Below are positions 12,136 to 24,360 of a stretch of 64,000 nucleotides of DNA, piece by piece. Within the stretch, counting starts at the first letter, position 1; each line of letters opens with the position of its first letter. The notes beneath the pieces were generated by a model. That model had not been told where the DNA came from and ran no database searches. It saw only the letters and a list, made by a program, of their open reading frames with translations. This DNA comes from Parapristionchus giblindavisi (lineage: Eukaryota; Nematoda; Chromadorea; Rhabditida; Diplogasteridae). Both the position numbers and the translations under genes were made by a program. Location of the stretch: assembly GCA_943737045.1 (NCBI GenBank), contig CALSFV010000010.1:1178001-1242000 (forward strand), in the 5' to 3' direction.

Positions 12136-12741
12136 CCCATTTATGTTATCGACTGCGCGAAATTTCTGCCATTTTTGACGATGTTATATTTGGCGAATTC
12201 TGAGTTAAGCCTTTCTGCCAATAATGAAAGAGTCAAAAATGGCATTTCGAAATTTTACATCTATTGCCAAATTGGACGATGTCCGAATTGGCACTTTCGA
12301 ATTTTTCGGAAAATGCCAATTATGACATCTTATTTGTTGGCGAAATGGCATTTTGAGAATATTGCCAACATTGACGGCTGCAAATTTGTCATCTTTCCAA
12401 TGCTCTCAATTTTAGCCCCAATGATCTAGTCTGCCAATTATGATCCCATCACAATTGTCAGTTCTGTGTCCACACCCTCTCCGCCAACATTGCATTGTTC
12501 ATTTTTGTCCATCGACTGTATTGTACCAAATGCCAATAATGAAGCTTTATAATTTGGTTGACGGTTCACATGCCAAATAAGCACTTTGCACATTTAACAG
12601 ACAGGCAGCTTCAACGAAATGCCAACAATGAAAACGTCTAAATTGTCAGCCCTCTTGTGCCAAATTCGACGTTGTCAGATTTGGCAAAAATCATGATTTT
12701 TTCATTCTACGCCAGTTTCTTATTCTAACCCCTCTTATATC

Positions 12742-15700
12742 ATCAAGGATACGGTAGTGTTATATTATGCCTCCACTTGTATTCTTTATAGTATCGCTTT
12801 TTACTTACTTTATCGTTGAAGTACTCTCATTTGTTGTAGTTTTGAAATACTGCAGTAATCGACCGTTTAAACATTATTCTCTTTCTCCTTCCATGAATAA
12901 ATATTAAATCTCATTGAACAAAACACTGATATGATAAGATGCACGTAAAAATGTTTATTGTAACATTGTAGATAAATTCAGTTCACGTCAAGTAAAATAA
13001 GGCAAAAGATTCCTCATCAGCTTTATATATGAGTTTTTAGATTCACCGGATTTTGTGTAATTCATCACGAAATCAATTGTTCCATCGTTCTAAGTTGTCC
13101 TTGCAACGCATAAATTTAATATTATTATTCTGATTTTTTCTCAGGTAGTGTAGCTGCCCTAGTACCCTAGTACCTATTAGCTCTGTCCTAGTAGCTGCGT
13201 TGCCCGTGCCAAGTAATTTATTATTCATTTAGTAGGTTATCCTAAGTGTTATTTTGAGCGTCCTACTCACAAGCTTGTCAGCTGTATTAATTAAATAAAT
13301 TTCTGGCTGCCAGGGGTACTGTAGCTGGCGTGGCCCGTGCTAAGTTATTTATTAAAGTTATTTATCAGCTTATCATAAGTATTAGTTTGAGCGTTTGAGC
13401 TTTATCAATTAAAAATATTTCTGGCGAAGATTGATCTTTTCTTTCGCAAATATTTCTACTTTTTCATGCGAAATCTCTTCCAATAAATATATTAGAGTAA
13501 TTTAAAGTCTTTATTTTATCAAAATTAATATTTTGAAAATTTTAATTTTTTTCAGTGAAGTTATCCCCGCCCGCCATCCTTCTCAATAGTGGTGCTAAAT
13601 CGAGTTGAGTGCGCGCGCGATGACTCTCTGCGTCTCTGCCAATCGATCTCGTCTGATCATCTGGCCACTCTATCACTGATCTAGCACTAAAACGGAACCA
13701 CTTCCTATCTTGGAATCAATACTATAGTCATTTCTGCAGAGATAGAGATAAATTGTTGTAACTTATCATTAAATTGTGTATGTGTAAAACTACTTTCATA
13801 CGTTAGGGGAAGAAAAAATTGTAATGTTTTAATTTGACGCATAATAACAGTATGATCATGGTAGATTCTTTAACTACGGTAATATCTCAATCAGATCTCA
13901 ATAATAATAATAATAATATTTATGCGTTTTACAAGAAAACACGGTACAGAAGAGATAAATAAATAAAATTATAGAATGATTGATTATGGACATATGACAA
14001 AGCTATTATACGTGAAGGTTGAAGAAGGTCAATTTAACTCAGGGAAAGTAAAAGTAATCCGATTTTTCGGTTGCACTAGGAGCCTTGCCGCTCTTGGAAA
14101 GAAGCTATTATGCCTGTAATGAAATCGTGAGCCTGGGTTGTTGAAATTGAGACCATTATGTGTGATATAAGGGCGAAAGTGACCGTATACTTAAAATTGC
14201 TATTAATAGAGTTTTTCAATGCGTATTTGTTTGAATCCATTAACTTTATTCCATATTGACTGCAAATACTAACTTGTATTATATTCTTTATAGAATCGCT
14301 TTTTACTTACTTTATTGTTAAAGTACTTTCATTTGTTGTAGTTTTGACACACTGCACTAATCGACCATTTAAAAATTATTGTTTTTATCCTTCCATGAAT
14401 AAATATTAAATCTCATTGAACAAAACACTGTTATGATAAGATGCACGTAAAAATGTTCATTGTAATATTGTACATTAATTCAGTTCACGTCAAGTAAAAT
14501 ATTGTAAAAGAATCCTCATCAGCTTTATATATGAGTTTTAGTTTCTTTGTTAAAATTGTAAACGGTTTGTAGTCAAACGTGACGTCACCATTAGGAATTC
14601 GCTGATGACGAAAATCCTATTACTTTCGGCACCATTTCTTTCCGAAAAAAGGAATAATTTGTCCGTGCTCGATATACATATAGTAATTAGTTGTTATTTC
14701 TTTGTTATCTAAGATGTTCCACTGTATTTTGTGTATTATAGAATTAAAACTGTCCGAACAATACAAATTCCGCTGTTTGCCGCGGAATATTCAGACTCCG
14801 CCCACTTCTTCGCGCGACATACCATTTTCTCTAGTTTTATCGAATTTCATGTCGTTTCCTCATCATTTCACAGGACTTTCAATAAAAATAAAATTATATG
14901 CATTGAAAAAACGTTCGAAAAAACATTCGGAAAATTTGGAGTGCGTTTTTCTCAACGGTGGAGAAGTTTACTATATTCGGCATTTGGCGCAGTGTGTGCA
15001 AAACTTTTGTAATTCTATAATAGTTCATCACTATATCAATTGTTGCATCGTTCTAAGTTATCCTTGTAACGCATAAATTTAATATTATTATTCTGATTTT
15101 TTCTCAGGTAGTGTAGCTGCCCTAGTACCCTAGTACCTAGTAGCTCTGTCCTAGTAGCTGCGTTTCCCGTGCCAAGTAATTTATTATTCATACCTCTGAT
15201 CTTTCGTGTACTTCTATTGATTGTATCGTATCACACTATTTACTGATTACTGCAGCTCGATATAAAGAATTGCTAGAAGAATCTCGTTGTGTGTTTATAT
15301 CTGAATCACCGCATCGTCCTTTATCTTCTTCAATTGTTTTGGTAGAAGTTTCCGTTGCAAATAGCAGTATGTATCAGTACTGTTGTAACGACTACAGAAA
15401 TCAATTACTTGTTTCATATCCCACACTGAATCCCGTTGCGAATGAAGATGATACCACATGCCGGACAATTTTTCACGAGAGCCTTTAAGGTGTGATAGAA
15501 ACAAGAAATTCAGATTGGAAACCTCATTGATATTATTTGATAAATACATGAAATAAATATTTAAAATATATGAAAAGTTTCATGCAAATTTGACATCGAT
15601 TGTGTGATTAATTTATTCATTCTCATAATCAGGTTTTATGGTCTATCAATTCTTGTCGTGAGAATAAACTAAGAATCGAAAGAACTGGGTAATCTTTACT

Positions 15701-16509
15701 TTCTAGATGGATATTTTTTTTCATTTTTAAACTTGTTAATATCAGTGTCAGACCATTGTGATAATGAAGGATGACAAATCTCTACAGAAATGATTACAAG
15801 ATAGGAAGTGACTCCCTTTCAATGCTAGATCAGTGATAGAGCGGACAGATCACGAAAAAAATATTCTTTTTTTTTGTTTTATTAAAGATGGAGACCCACG
15901 AGTTTTTTCGTAATAAGACTGTTCGGATAGTGTGATAGAGATTCATCACACGAATCGAAAGACATATCTGATATTGATTCCCGATATGTTTAAAGCACAC
16001 TAGGCGCATTGAAAGTACAAGTTTCAAGGCATGTAGAGAGTGCCCATCCGATTTGCATACTTGCTCTCTTATTTTCTCATTATCCCTTACGCCAATTACC
16101 ATATAATATAAACAATAGCCAACATGCTTATCGTGGCGGGAATCAGTATGCCAACTCATGGGTCCCTTTCTTTAATACTTCTATAGTATATATTTATTTG
16201 ACTATTGGTTCTGCCCTTTTCGGAAGCCAAAGTTTTTTTGTAAAAGGTAGTTTGTTCACGATATTTTTAACGAAGGAGGATCAAGAGCTTTGGGGAGTGC
16301 AATCGTTACAAATTGGATATCCTATCAGTAAGCTGCTAGAAAAACGGTTGACAAGCATTCTGGTACCGTACCTTTCTCACAATCAATCAATACGCACTAT
16401 TCACTCGTGGGTGAGATGTTCAGACGATATAGAATATTCTATGTGAAATAATTACATTAATATTTATGATTCATGGTGCGGCCGCTAAGTCTAATGTTAG
16501 ATAACAACA
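12742..16509. repeat. Mosaic of dispersed repeats, no gene recognised
   Basis: Block 12792-12990 is repeated directly at 14289-14515. Block 13075-13215 is repeated at 15035-15195 (shared: TAGTGTAGCTGCCCTAGTAC). The second pair is separated by ~500 extra bases (about 14535-15025), which look like an insertion. Block 13262-13800 recurs at 26938-27350 (shared: TGCGCGCGCGATGACTCT and TCTGGCCACTCTATCACTGA). A further inverted piece lies near 15775-15850. Open frames at 14702-15076, 15295-15500 (minus) and 16009-16446 show no family I know; I do not call them genes. Confidence 0.6.
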
Positions 16510-18266
16510 TTATAAAACACTATCTGAGAAAATTCAACAACTGTGATATTTTTTGGTATCGATGAAAAATGGATTTTTCTGTTTTATGTGTGATATTTAC
16601 AGGCTCCATGAGTGAAGTACACTGGTACTTGGAAATTGCTTCCAATTGAAAATTCGCTTCAGGGGGTGATCACAGAACGATTTGGCGCCTTTTCCTAAAA
16701 AGTTTATTTCGAATCCAATCGATTCGGGAGTGGGTGCAATGGACTCCTTGGCGAATTCTAAGAAACTATTGCTGAGGAAAGTTTTTGATCCACGGTCAAC
16801 GAAGGCTGGAATTTTGAATTTTCGAAAAAAATTCACATTTAATTAATTTTCACTACTTCACCTTAACAAGCCTACAACTTTTTATTTGCGCAATCGCTTC
16901 TAAATATTATAACACATGTTCAGTTTGAAAATCATAATTTTTAAAAAATTGGAAATTTATGTACGAATCAATTTTGTTCGTAGGACTTAATTGTGGTGAG
17001 GATTGGCGACGTTTCCTAAAAGTTTATTTCGAATCCTACCGATTCGGGAGTGGGCGCATTCGAATCCTTGTCTAATTCTAAGAAACTATTGCTAAGGAGA
17101 GTTTTCCGATTAACGGTCAACGAACGCTGGAATTTGGAATTTTCAAAAACAAGTTTACATTAAATTAATTCTCACTATTTTCTCATGGCGAATGTGAACT
17201 TTTTATACGAAAAAAATCGGTGCTACATAATATAACACATCTTCAGTTAAAAAAGTGTAATTTATAAAAAAATATAAATTTGTGTTCGAATCAATTTTGT
17301 TTTTTTTTTAAATGAATTATGGTGAGGAATTGTGGTAAGGGTAAGAAGGCGAAATTTTCTGCTCGATTTTTTGTCGCTTTTCTGTTAGTTTCGTGCGTAT
17401 TTCAACGCAATGACACGGGTATTTGACTGTTCATCCGGTGGTTCGGAGTGCAGCTGCAGTTGGACAGTGTTGCTCACTATTCTAATCATCATTGTGATGT
17501 AATTTTTATTCTATTCACTTATTCGTATACGTGCTAAGATGTGTTATATTATGTAGCACCGATTGAGCATATAATAAGTTCACATTCGCCATGAGAAAAT
17601 AGTGAGAATTAATTTAATGTAAACTTTTTTTTTCGAAAATTCAAAATTCCAGCGTTCGTTGACCGTTAATCGGAAAACTCTCCTTAGCAATAGTTTCTTA
17701 GAATTAGACAAGGATTCGAATGCGCCCACTCCCGAATCGGTAGGATTCGAAATAAACTTTTAGGAAACGTCGCCAATCCTCACCAAAATTAAGTCCGACG
17801 AACAAAATTGATTCGTACATAAATTCCAATTTTTTAAAAATTATGATTTTCAAACTGAAAATGTGTTATAATATTTAGAAGCGATTGCGCAAATAAAAAG
17901 TTGTAGGCTTGTTAAGGTGAAGTAGTGAAAATTAATTAAATGTGAAATTTTTTTCGAAAATTCAAAATTCCAGCCTTCGTTGACCGTGGATCAAAAAACT
18001 TTCCTCAGCAATAGTTTCTTAGAATTCGCCAAGGAGTCCATTGCACCCACTCCCGAATCGATTGGATTCGAAATAAACTTTTTAGGAAAAGGCGCCAAAT
18101 CGTTCTGTGATCACCCCCTGAAGCGAATTTTCAATTGGAAGCAATTTCCAAGTACCAGTGTACTTCACTCATGGAGCCTGTAAATATCACACATAAAACA
18201 GAAAAATCCATTTTTCATCGATACCGCACATATGTCAATTTTCTAAGATAGCGTGTTTTATCACAC
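16510..18266. repeat. 1.76-kb foldback element
   Basis: The left arm (16510-~17300) and right arm (~17525-18266) are reverse complements, with ends ATAAAACAC.TATCT.AGAAAATT. The arms encode the same 67-residue shadow frame (…TFLSNSFLEFAKESIAPT…). Each arm itself holds a second diverged copy of a ~350-bp segment (TTCGAAT/CGATTCGGGAGTGGG blocks). No transposase was seen. Confidence 0.8.
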
Positions 18267-18288
18267 TTCGAAAGATTAAGAGTCCGGA

Positions 18289-20268
18289 TCTGTAAGACTC
18301 GACCATTGTCCGGACATCGCGCCAAGAATTTTGATTCAGGCTACTTCACTTTATGGGTGTAGGGTACCTTGGGCCCACATTACAAAATGGTACCCAAAGT
18401 GGCCCTAGCAGTGAAACGCGGCGTGCCAGGTGGGCGCCAAGTTTGAAAACTCGATTTTCATATTTTTTCAACCGAACAAGCTAGAGTCCACATTTCTTCG
18501 GCATTGTGTTAGGCATGCCCAATGTGTACAGAAACACTATTGAGATTAATTTTAAGCAATTTCTAGACTAATTTTTTGACTCGATTTTTAGGTTTGTTTC
18601 GATTTCTCGGCATCTCAATGTCAATTCCGCACAAGTTCTGTAGTATATTCATGGAGCCCAACTACTAGAGCATGTATTCCTGCTAGGCGGAAATCGGTCT
18701 TGGATTGCGCGTGTCGGAAAAAATCGGTCTGAGTGTCTCCAACTAGACTCAGAATCGTTATTTCATGATTTTTTCTTTATTTTCCAAAGGAGTAGTGCGG
18801 AATTGCGGTCTACTCAAAGTTTAGAGGTGAGACGAGTAAAATGACACAAGAAGCCCATCACTTGGATCAATTTGAAAATTTCGATTTTCATGACCCGGGG
18901 GTCATGGTTGAAAATTTCAAAATTTCTCAAGTTTGAAATGTTTTCATTTATGTGGCTTCTTCTAAAGCACTAATGATATGAATAATATTCAGCTAATGCT
19001 CAATGGCTGATTTCTCCTTTCCACCATTTTCCGAAAAGTTTCATGCTGAATGCGTGCGAAAAAGTCAGAATTGTGCTTGAATCAGTTTCCAAATAACTCT
19101 CTGTAACATTCTACCTAAGCACTTTGCAATGTACATAATCAATATGAAAATCGTTAATTTTCGAAAATTAATTTTTTTTGCCACGACCATGGAAATCATG
19201 GAAATCGAATTTTTCAAAAGTGAGCCGAATGCCGGGATTTCAGTTCTACTATGTTTAGTCATCATGAAACTTCACATTGTCATTGTCATTTGCTAATTGT
19301 CGCAGCATTCGAGTCGAAAAACTGAAATATTTCAGAAATTTTCCGTGAAAGTAGGCACTCAAATTGATTTATTTGAATTTTCGAAAATAAACGATTTTCA
19401 TATTGATTATGTACATTGCAAAGTACTAAGATAGAAAGTTACAGAGAGTAAGTAGGAAACTGATTCAAGCACAATTCTGACTTTTTCGCACGCATTCAAC
19501 ATGAAACCTTTTCGAAAAATGGTTGAAAGGAGAGATCAGCCATTGAGCATTGGCTGAATATTCTTCACATCATTAGTACTTCACAATAAGCCGCATATAT
19601 GAAAACATTTCAAGCTTGAGAAATTTTGAAATTTTCGACGATGACCCCGGGGTCATGAAAATCGAAATTTTCAAATTTATCCAAGTGATGGGCTTCTTGT
19701 GTCATTTTACTCGTCTCACCTCTAAACTTTGAGTAGTCCGCAATTCCGCACTACTCCTTTGGAAAATAAAGCAAAAAATCTTGAAATAACGATTCTGAGT
19801 CTAGTTGGAGACACTCAGACCGATTTTTTCCGACACGCGCAATCCAAGATCGATTTCCGCCTAGCAGGGTTACATGCACTAGTAGTTGGGCTCCATGTAT
19901 ATACTACAGAACTTATGCGGAATTGACATTGAGATGCCGAGAAATCGACACAAACCTAAAAATCGAGTCAAAAAATTACTCTAGAAATTGCTTAAAATTA
20001 ATCTCAATAGTGTTTCTGTACACATTCGGCATGCCTAACACAATGCCGAAGAAATTTGGACTCTAGCTTGTTCGGTTGAAAAAATATAAAAATCGAGTTT
20101 TCAAACTTGGCGCCCACTTGGCGCGCCGCTTTCCACTGGTAGGGCCACTTTGGGTACCATTTTGTAATCAGGGCCCAAGGTACCCTACACCCATAAAGTG
20201 AAGTAGCCTGAATCAAAATTCTTGGCGCGATGTCCGAAATCTGGCCGAAATGGTCGACTCTTACAGAT
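18289..20268. repeat. 2.0-kb foldback element
   Basis: Outer ends are ATCTGTAAGACTCGACCA and its near-complement. The arms are ~18289-19185 and ~19366-20268 with a ~180-bp spacer. Paired blocks include CGCGCCAAGAATTTTGATTC / TTCAAGCACAATTCTGACTT. It abuts the foldbacks on both sides. Confidence 0.8.
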
Positions 20269-20519
20269 CTCGACACTTAAGTGTTTTATGAATAAATGTA
20301 GAAAGTTGTCAAAAGTGTCTTGAAAGCACATTGAATACAAAGTGCAATGCCTTTATCAATATTTTTAAATATGTATGGCAATTTTGAGGAAAATAAGTTA
20401 GTTGACGATCATTCTAAGGCACATCTGTCGCACAGTATACATTAGCATAGGGAGAGCAGAAATAAAAATAGCAAAAAGAGATGAGCGCAATTGAGAGTTG
20501 TTATCTTTTGCTAATCCCC

Positions 20520-20604
20520 TTCCGGGAATCGAACTTTCTTGCCGACCAACCGGCCGGTTTGATTGTCCGAGCTCTTATCCACTAGGCCATGGGTCCCTAT
20601 CATG
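20520..20604 (-). repeat. tRNA-derived segment in left arm
   Basis: On the minus strand, CATGGCCTAGTGGATAAGAG is an A-box region and AGTTCGATTCCCGG a B-box; the intervening sequence contains AAACCGGCCGGTT. The acceptor ends do not pair convincingly. Its mirror copy is in the right arm at 26418-26503. Confidence 0.5.
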
Positions 20605-21492
20605 TTAAATGTCAAAGGATCTACATATACTCACCTCAACCTGCACATATGCACCGATGTATGGCTCCGCCCCTTTCTGGTGGACCCTATGTATGTACCG
20701 ATTTTCACTCCGCCCATTTAACTTCGCGGGGTTGGATACCAGATGCCAATGTGAACACACCCAAAAATCTTTATCAATACTAGCGAGAACACTGCCAGAT
20801 GACCGATCTTCATTGAAATTCCTGCGACCTACGATCTTCCGATGTTGTAGATGATCCATGATGGAAGCGATCCATGACCTTATGATGACGTCATCAACGA
20901 CCAGATCGAAAAGACGATTCAACCTGTTGAATATGAAGTTAGAATGGATTCAACTATTTGGACTTTTTACTAAAACAACTAAGTACCTTGAAGTGTAGCA
21001 GAAAATTGTTTATCGATAGAAGCCATCTTCGACCTCCATTCTTCTGAAGATCCATGATGGTAGCGGCATCCTTCTGTCCATGTCATCAACGAAGAGTGCG
21101 AAATGACGATTCGACCTGTTGAATATGAAGTTTCAATGGATTCAACGATTCAATCTTTCGACTAAGACCACTAAATACCTTAGAGAGTAGAAGTGCATCA
21201 GTGATTGATATACGACCTTGTCGACAAGCCGAGAAGACCACGGTACATGGATCTGAAATGGGTTTGAAATGAAGTAAACGAATGTCCAAATTACTAAGAA
21301 ACTCTCCTCTTGCGTCCGATTCTTTGGGGTTTCCGGGTGATCCCTCGCTTCTTCAGAGTCCAACCAACGACGTCGATGATGACCTTCTTGAGACGACGTT
21401 CGTTGAATATGATGAATCGACCTATAAAATGAATAAGAGATTAGAATAGATTAAATGATTGGACCATTTCCCTTCCTGTTCATTTTGCTCTG

Positions 21493-22333
21493 AGCATCGA
21501 GTATCCCTGCCAAGCCGGATTGGGTCACCGTGGCAGTGAGACCCAATCATGGGAAGCCAACTTCTTCGGTCATTTCCACACTGCCTGCCGATCTTCTCGG
21601 ATTTGTGAAATCGAAGACGCGCATATGAAGGTCAACGTCGTTGTTCTGGGACTGTCGGAAGTAAGAAGAGCTTTTCCCCATGCACATCAGAGTCCTACTC
21701 TTGATAAATGTGTTTTAATCGTAAAATCGTAATCTTCTTTTATTTCTTTTACAAGTGTGATAACACATAAAATAGTCCATGTTAACAAAAGAAATGTAAA
21801 TAAATGAGACGATTGTTTACACATTCGCTTCCCCTTCGCTTCTTTTAGCTACTTTCGAATATGGCACAAGTCGTTATTGCATTATTACATTCATCTTATA
21901 GCCACGTAAAAGTTTCTACTCTAAACAGTATTTGTGGCGTTCGTAGGATATTGGGTCTCAAGTGGAGAAAGTGAGCAACAAGGAATACTGTAGTTTGCGG
22001 TAGCCAACCGTCATCTATCAATGCCAATCGACGGTTGTGGTACGTTCTAACAGCCGATCGATGGTTAGAGTACCTTCTACCTGCAACCTAATGCTAATGG
22101 TTTTCCACTTGAGACTCAACACTCTACGAAACACAAAGTACATTTTACGTTGGATACGGGAGCGAGATTTAACGATTCATAAAAATTAGATGTAAGGTAC
22201 GTACCATTGACAAGGGTGAGAAGAGCGGCATCAGTTACGATCACAGTCCGTGAGTCCTTTACAACTTCGACGTGGACTCTTTCATCGTTGCCGAAAATTC
22301 GCTGGCACCACCGTTCACGTAGCGCTGCTCTCT
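21493..22333 (-). pseudogene. Possible two-exon gene fragment in foldback spacer
   Basis: One exon-like block (22201-22333) has a strong acceptor (CATTTTCAG) and a GTACGTACC donor. It is open as ERWCQRIFGNDERVHVEV / VKDSRTVIVTDAALLTLV. A second block starts after CTTCCGACAG near 21652 and can be joined in phase using the downstream GT, ending at a stop near 21570. Alternatively it reads NNDVDLHMRVFDFTNPRR in another frame. No family was recognised. It could be a captured host-gene piece. Confidence 0.25.
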
Positions 22334-22555
22334 CTGAAAATGATTTGCAAGATTTAGAGACGGAGACCGGGAAAAAAAGTCAACTTAGAAAAGGGAAAAC
22401 GAGATGAAATAGGACTGAAAGCTGCAAAAAAATGAACAAGAATAGTAACACGTAGCCTGCATATGATAATGAATAATATGCAAATTGGAATACAATGAAT
22501 GAATGGATAGATATGAATAGCGACAAAGTATGTAAATAGGAAAGAGAAAACAAAG

Positions 22556-22860
22556 ATTGGAAGAGACAGGGAGAGGGAGAGAGAGGTAGAGAGTGGGAGA
22601 GGGAGATAGAGGTAGAGAGAGGGAGAGAGAGGGAGAGAGAGGGAGAGAGAGGGAGAGAGGGGTAGAGAGAGGGAGAGGGGGTGAGAGGTAGAGGGAGAGA
22701 GGGAGAGGGAGAGAGAGGGGTGAGAGGTAGAGGGAGAGAGAGGGAGAAGGAGAGAGAGGTAAAGGGAGAGAGAGGTAGAGGGAGAGAGAGGGAGAAGGAG
22801 AGAGAGGTAGAGGGAGAGAGAGGTAAAGGGAGAGAGAGGGAGAGGGATAGAGAGGTAGAA
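22556..22860 (+). repeat. Purine-only GAGAGGGA microsatellite
   Basis: About 300 bp of almost pure G/A on the plus strand (GAGAGAGGGAGAGAG, with GGTAGAG interruptions). The long ORFs on both strands here are low-complexity artefacts. Confidence 0.9.
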
Positions 22861-24360
22861 TGATGGATAGAGGGATACTGATTGTGAAACAATATTGATC
22901 GAAATATCACGCAGTGGGACCCTCTGTTAAAATTGGCGCGGAAATGACAGAGAGAAGAGAGAACCTGTGATAATAAAACACTATCGACGGTAGATCACTC
23001 TGATCAAAGGATCAACCTATTGTTATGATATGATTGTTTGATCTGAGGAGAGAATGTCCAGACAGAAGAGAGCACAGACAGAGACAGAGAAAGAGTGAGA
23101 GAGTATGGATAATTGAGAGAGTACAAGAAAGGAAAGACAGCGCGTGAACATGATCTATCATCGATATTGTTTGTGAATCGCTGTTGTATGTTCATTCTTC
23201 CCGCCAATCTCGTCGGAAGTACGTGTTTCTATACTTGTTTTCGTAATTTTGCTATGTCCCTTACTCTCCTTCTGTCATTCCTTTTGTTATTTGCTATCTC
23301 CCTCCCTCTCTATCTGTCATTCCTTTTGTTATTTGCTATCTCCCTCCCTCTCCATCTGTCATTCCTTCTTTCCTATGCTATCTCTCTAGCCGTTCATCCA
23401 GTATATTTTAATTTGCATATGATTCATTATCATAAGTAGACTACGCATTTCTATTTTTGTTTATTTCATTTGCATTTTTCGGTCGTCTTCTATCATCTAG
23501 TTGCAAGTATTGTCATTTTCGCAAGTTGATCTTTGATCTTCACAATGGCGTTCTTCGTTTATTTTATGTTTCTCGTTTCTCCAAACAATTCAAATCCTTC
23601 TCAGAACCATCAACCATCGAAAAGGATATCTACAAAGGTCAATCGGACAACATCAAAATAAGGACGAATTCTGTAGCACAGAACCCAGGAATTTGGACTT
23701 ATCGTAGTGGACATCTTATCAGTATCATGTAGTGGTATGCATCTTATCTTTAGCTTATTTTTGTGTCGATGCGTATTATTGAACTATGCCGTATTTGAAA
23801 ATGGCAAAAGGAGGAAGCGAGAGATTGCGAAATCAGTGGAGAGACGTGTTTTTTCCAATATGGTACTTTTGAACACGGCATCTGAATACATACTATATTG
23901 TTTCTGAATAAACGGGAACATGAACTTTTGTCAACGTTCTCTTCACCATTCAATGCTTCTCATTGTAAGAGATCGAAAAGTGTACAAAGTGATGAGAACA
24001 ATAGAAAAAGTTTGAACATTGAATCTATTCTAATCTCTTATTAATTTAATAGGTCGATTCATCATATTCAACGAACGTCATCTCAAGAAGGTCATCATCG
24101 ACGTCGTTGGTTGAAGTCTGAAGAAACCATTGATGACGCAAGATGACCCCAACGAATCGGACGCAAGAGGAAAGTTTCTTAGTAATTTGGACATTCGTCT
24201 AATTCATTTGAAACTTATTTCAGATCCATGTACCGTGGTATTCTCGGCTCGTCGACAAGGTCGTATATCAATCACTGATGCACTTCTACTCTCTAAGGTA
24301 TTTAGTGGTCTTAGTCGAAAGATTGAATTGTTGAATCCATTGAAACTTCATATTCAACAG

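Larger units (their letters stand above)
5644..12741. repeat. 7.1-kb inverted repeat (foldback) with ~3-kb arms
   Basis: The left arm 5644-8608 is the reverse complement of the right arm 9727-12741; the spacer is 8609-9726. Outer ends are GATATAAGAGGGGTTAGAAT and its complement. Several 60-90-residue reading frames occur in identical or nearly identical form in both arms (for example 7169-7429 and 10906-11166). The unique parts of the arms are therefore almost identical, while the short-period arrays inside the arms differ. No transposase-like frame was seen, and no convincing target-site duplication. It could be a giant non-autonomous foldback element or a segmental inverted duplication. Confidence 0.85.

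Noticed and set aside
14702..15076. 124-residue plus-strand ORF
   Set aside because: No motif, lies wholly within repeated/inserted DNA, and a second overlapping frame is equally open.
15295..15500. Minus-strand frame GSREKLSGMWYHLHSQ…, flanked by an acceptor-like AG
   Set aside because: It looks somewhat exon-like, but no partner exon in phase and no known family were found; too weak to call.
16009..16446. 145-residue plus-strand ORF
   Set aside because: No recognisable domain, AT-rich repeat surroundings, and no splice context. Left as unassigned.
20520..20604. Functional tRNA gene
   Set aside because: A- and B-box words are present but the acceptor and anticodon stems do not pair properly. 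Called tRNA-derived instead; the same applies to 3118, 5145, 27840 and 58789.
22380..22910. 176-residue minus-strand ORF rich in Ser, Leu and Pro
   Set aside because: Pure translation of the GAGAGGGA microsatellite; both strands are open for compositional reasons.
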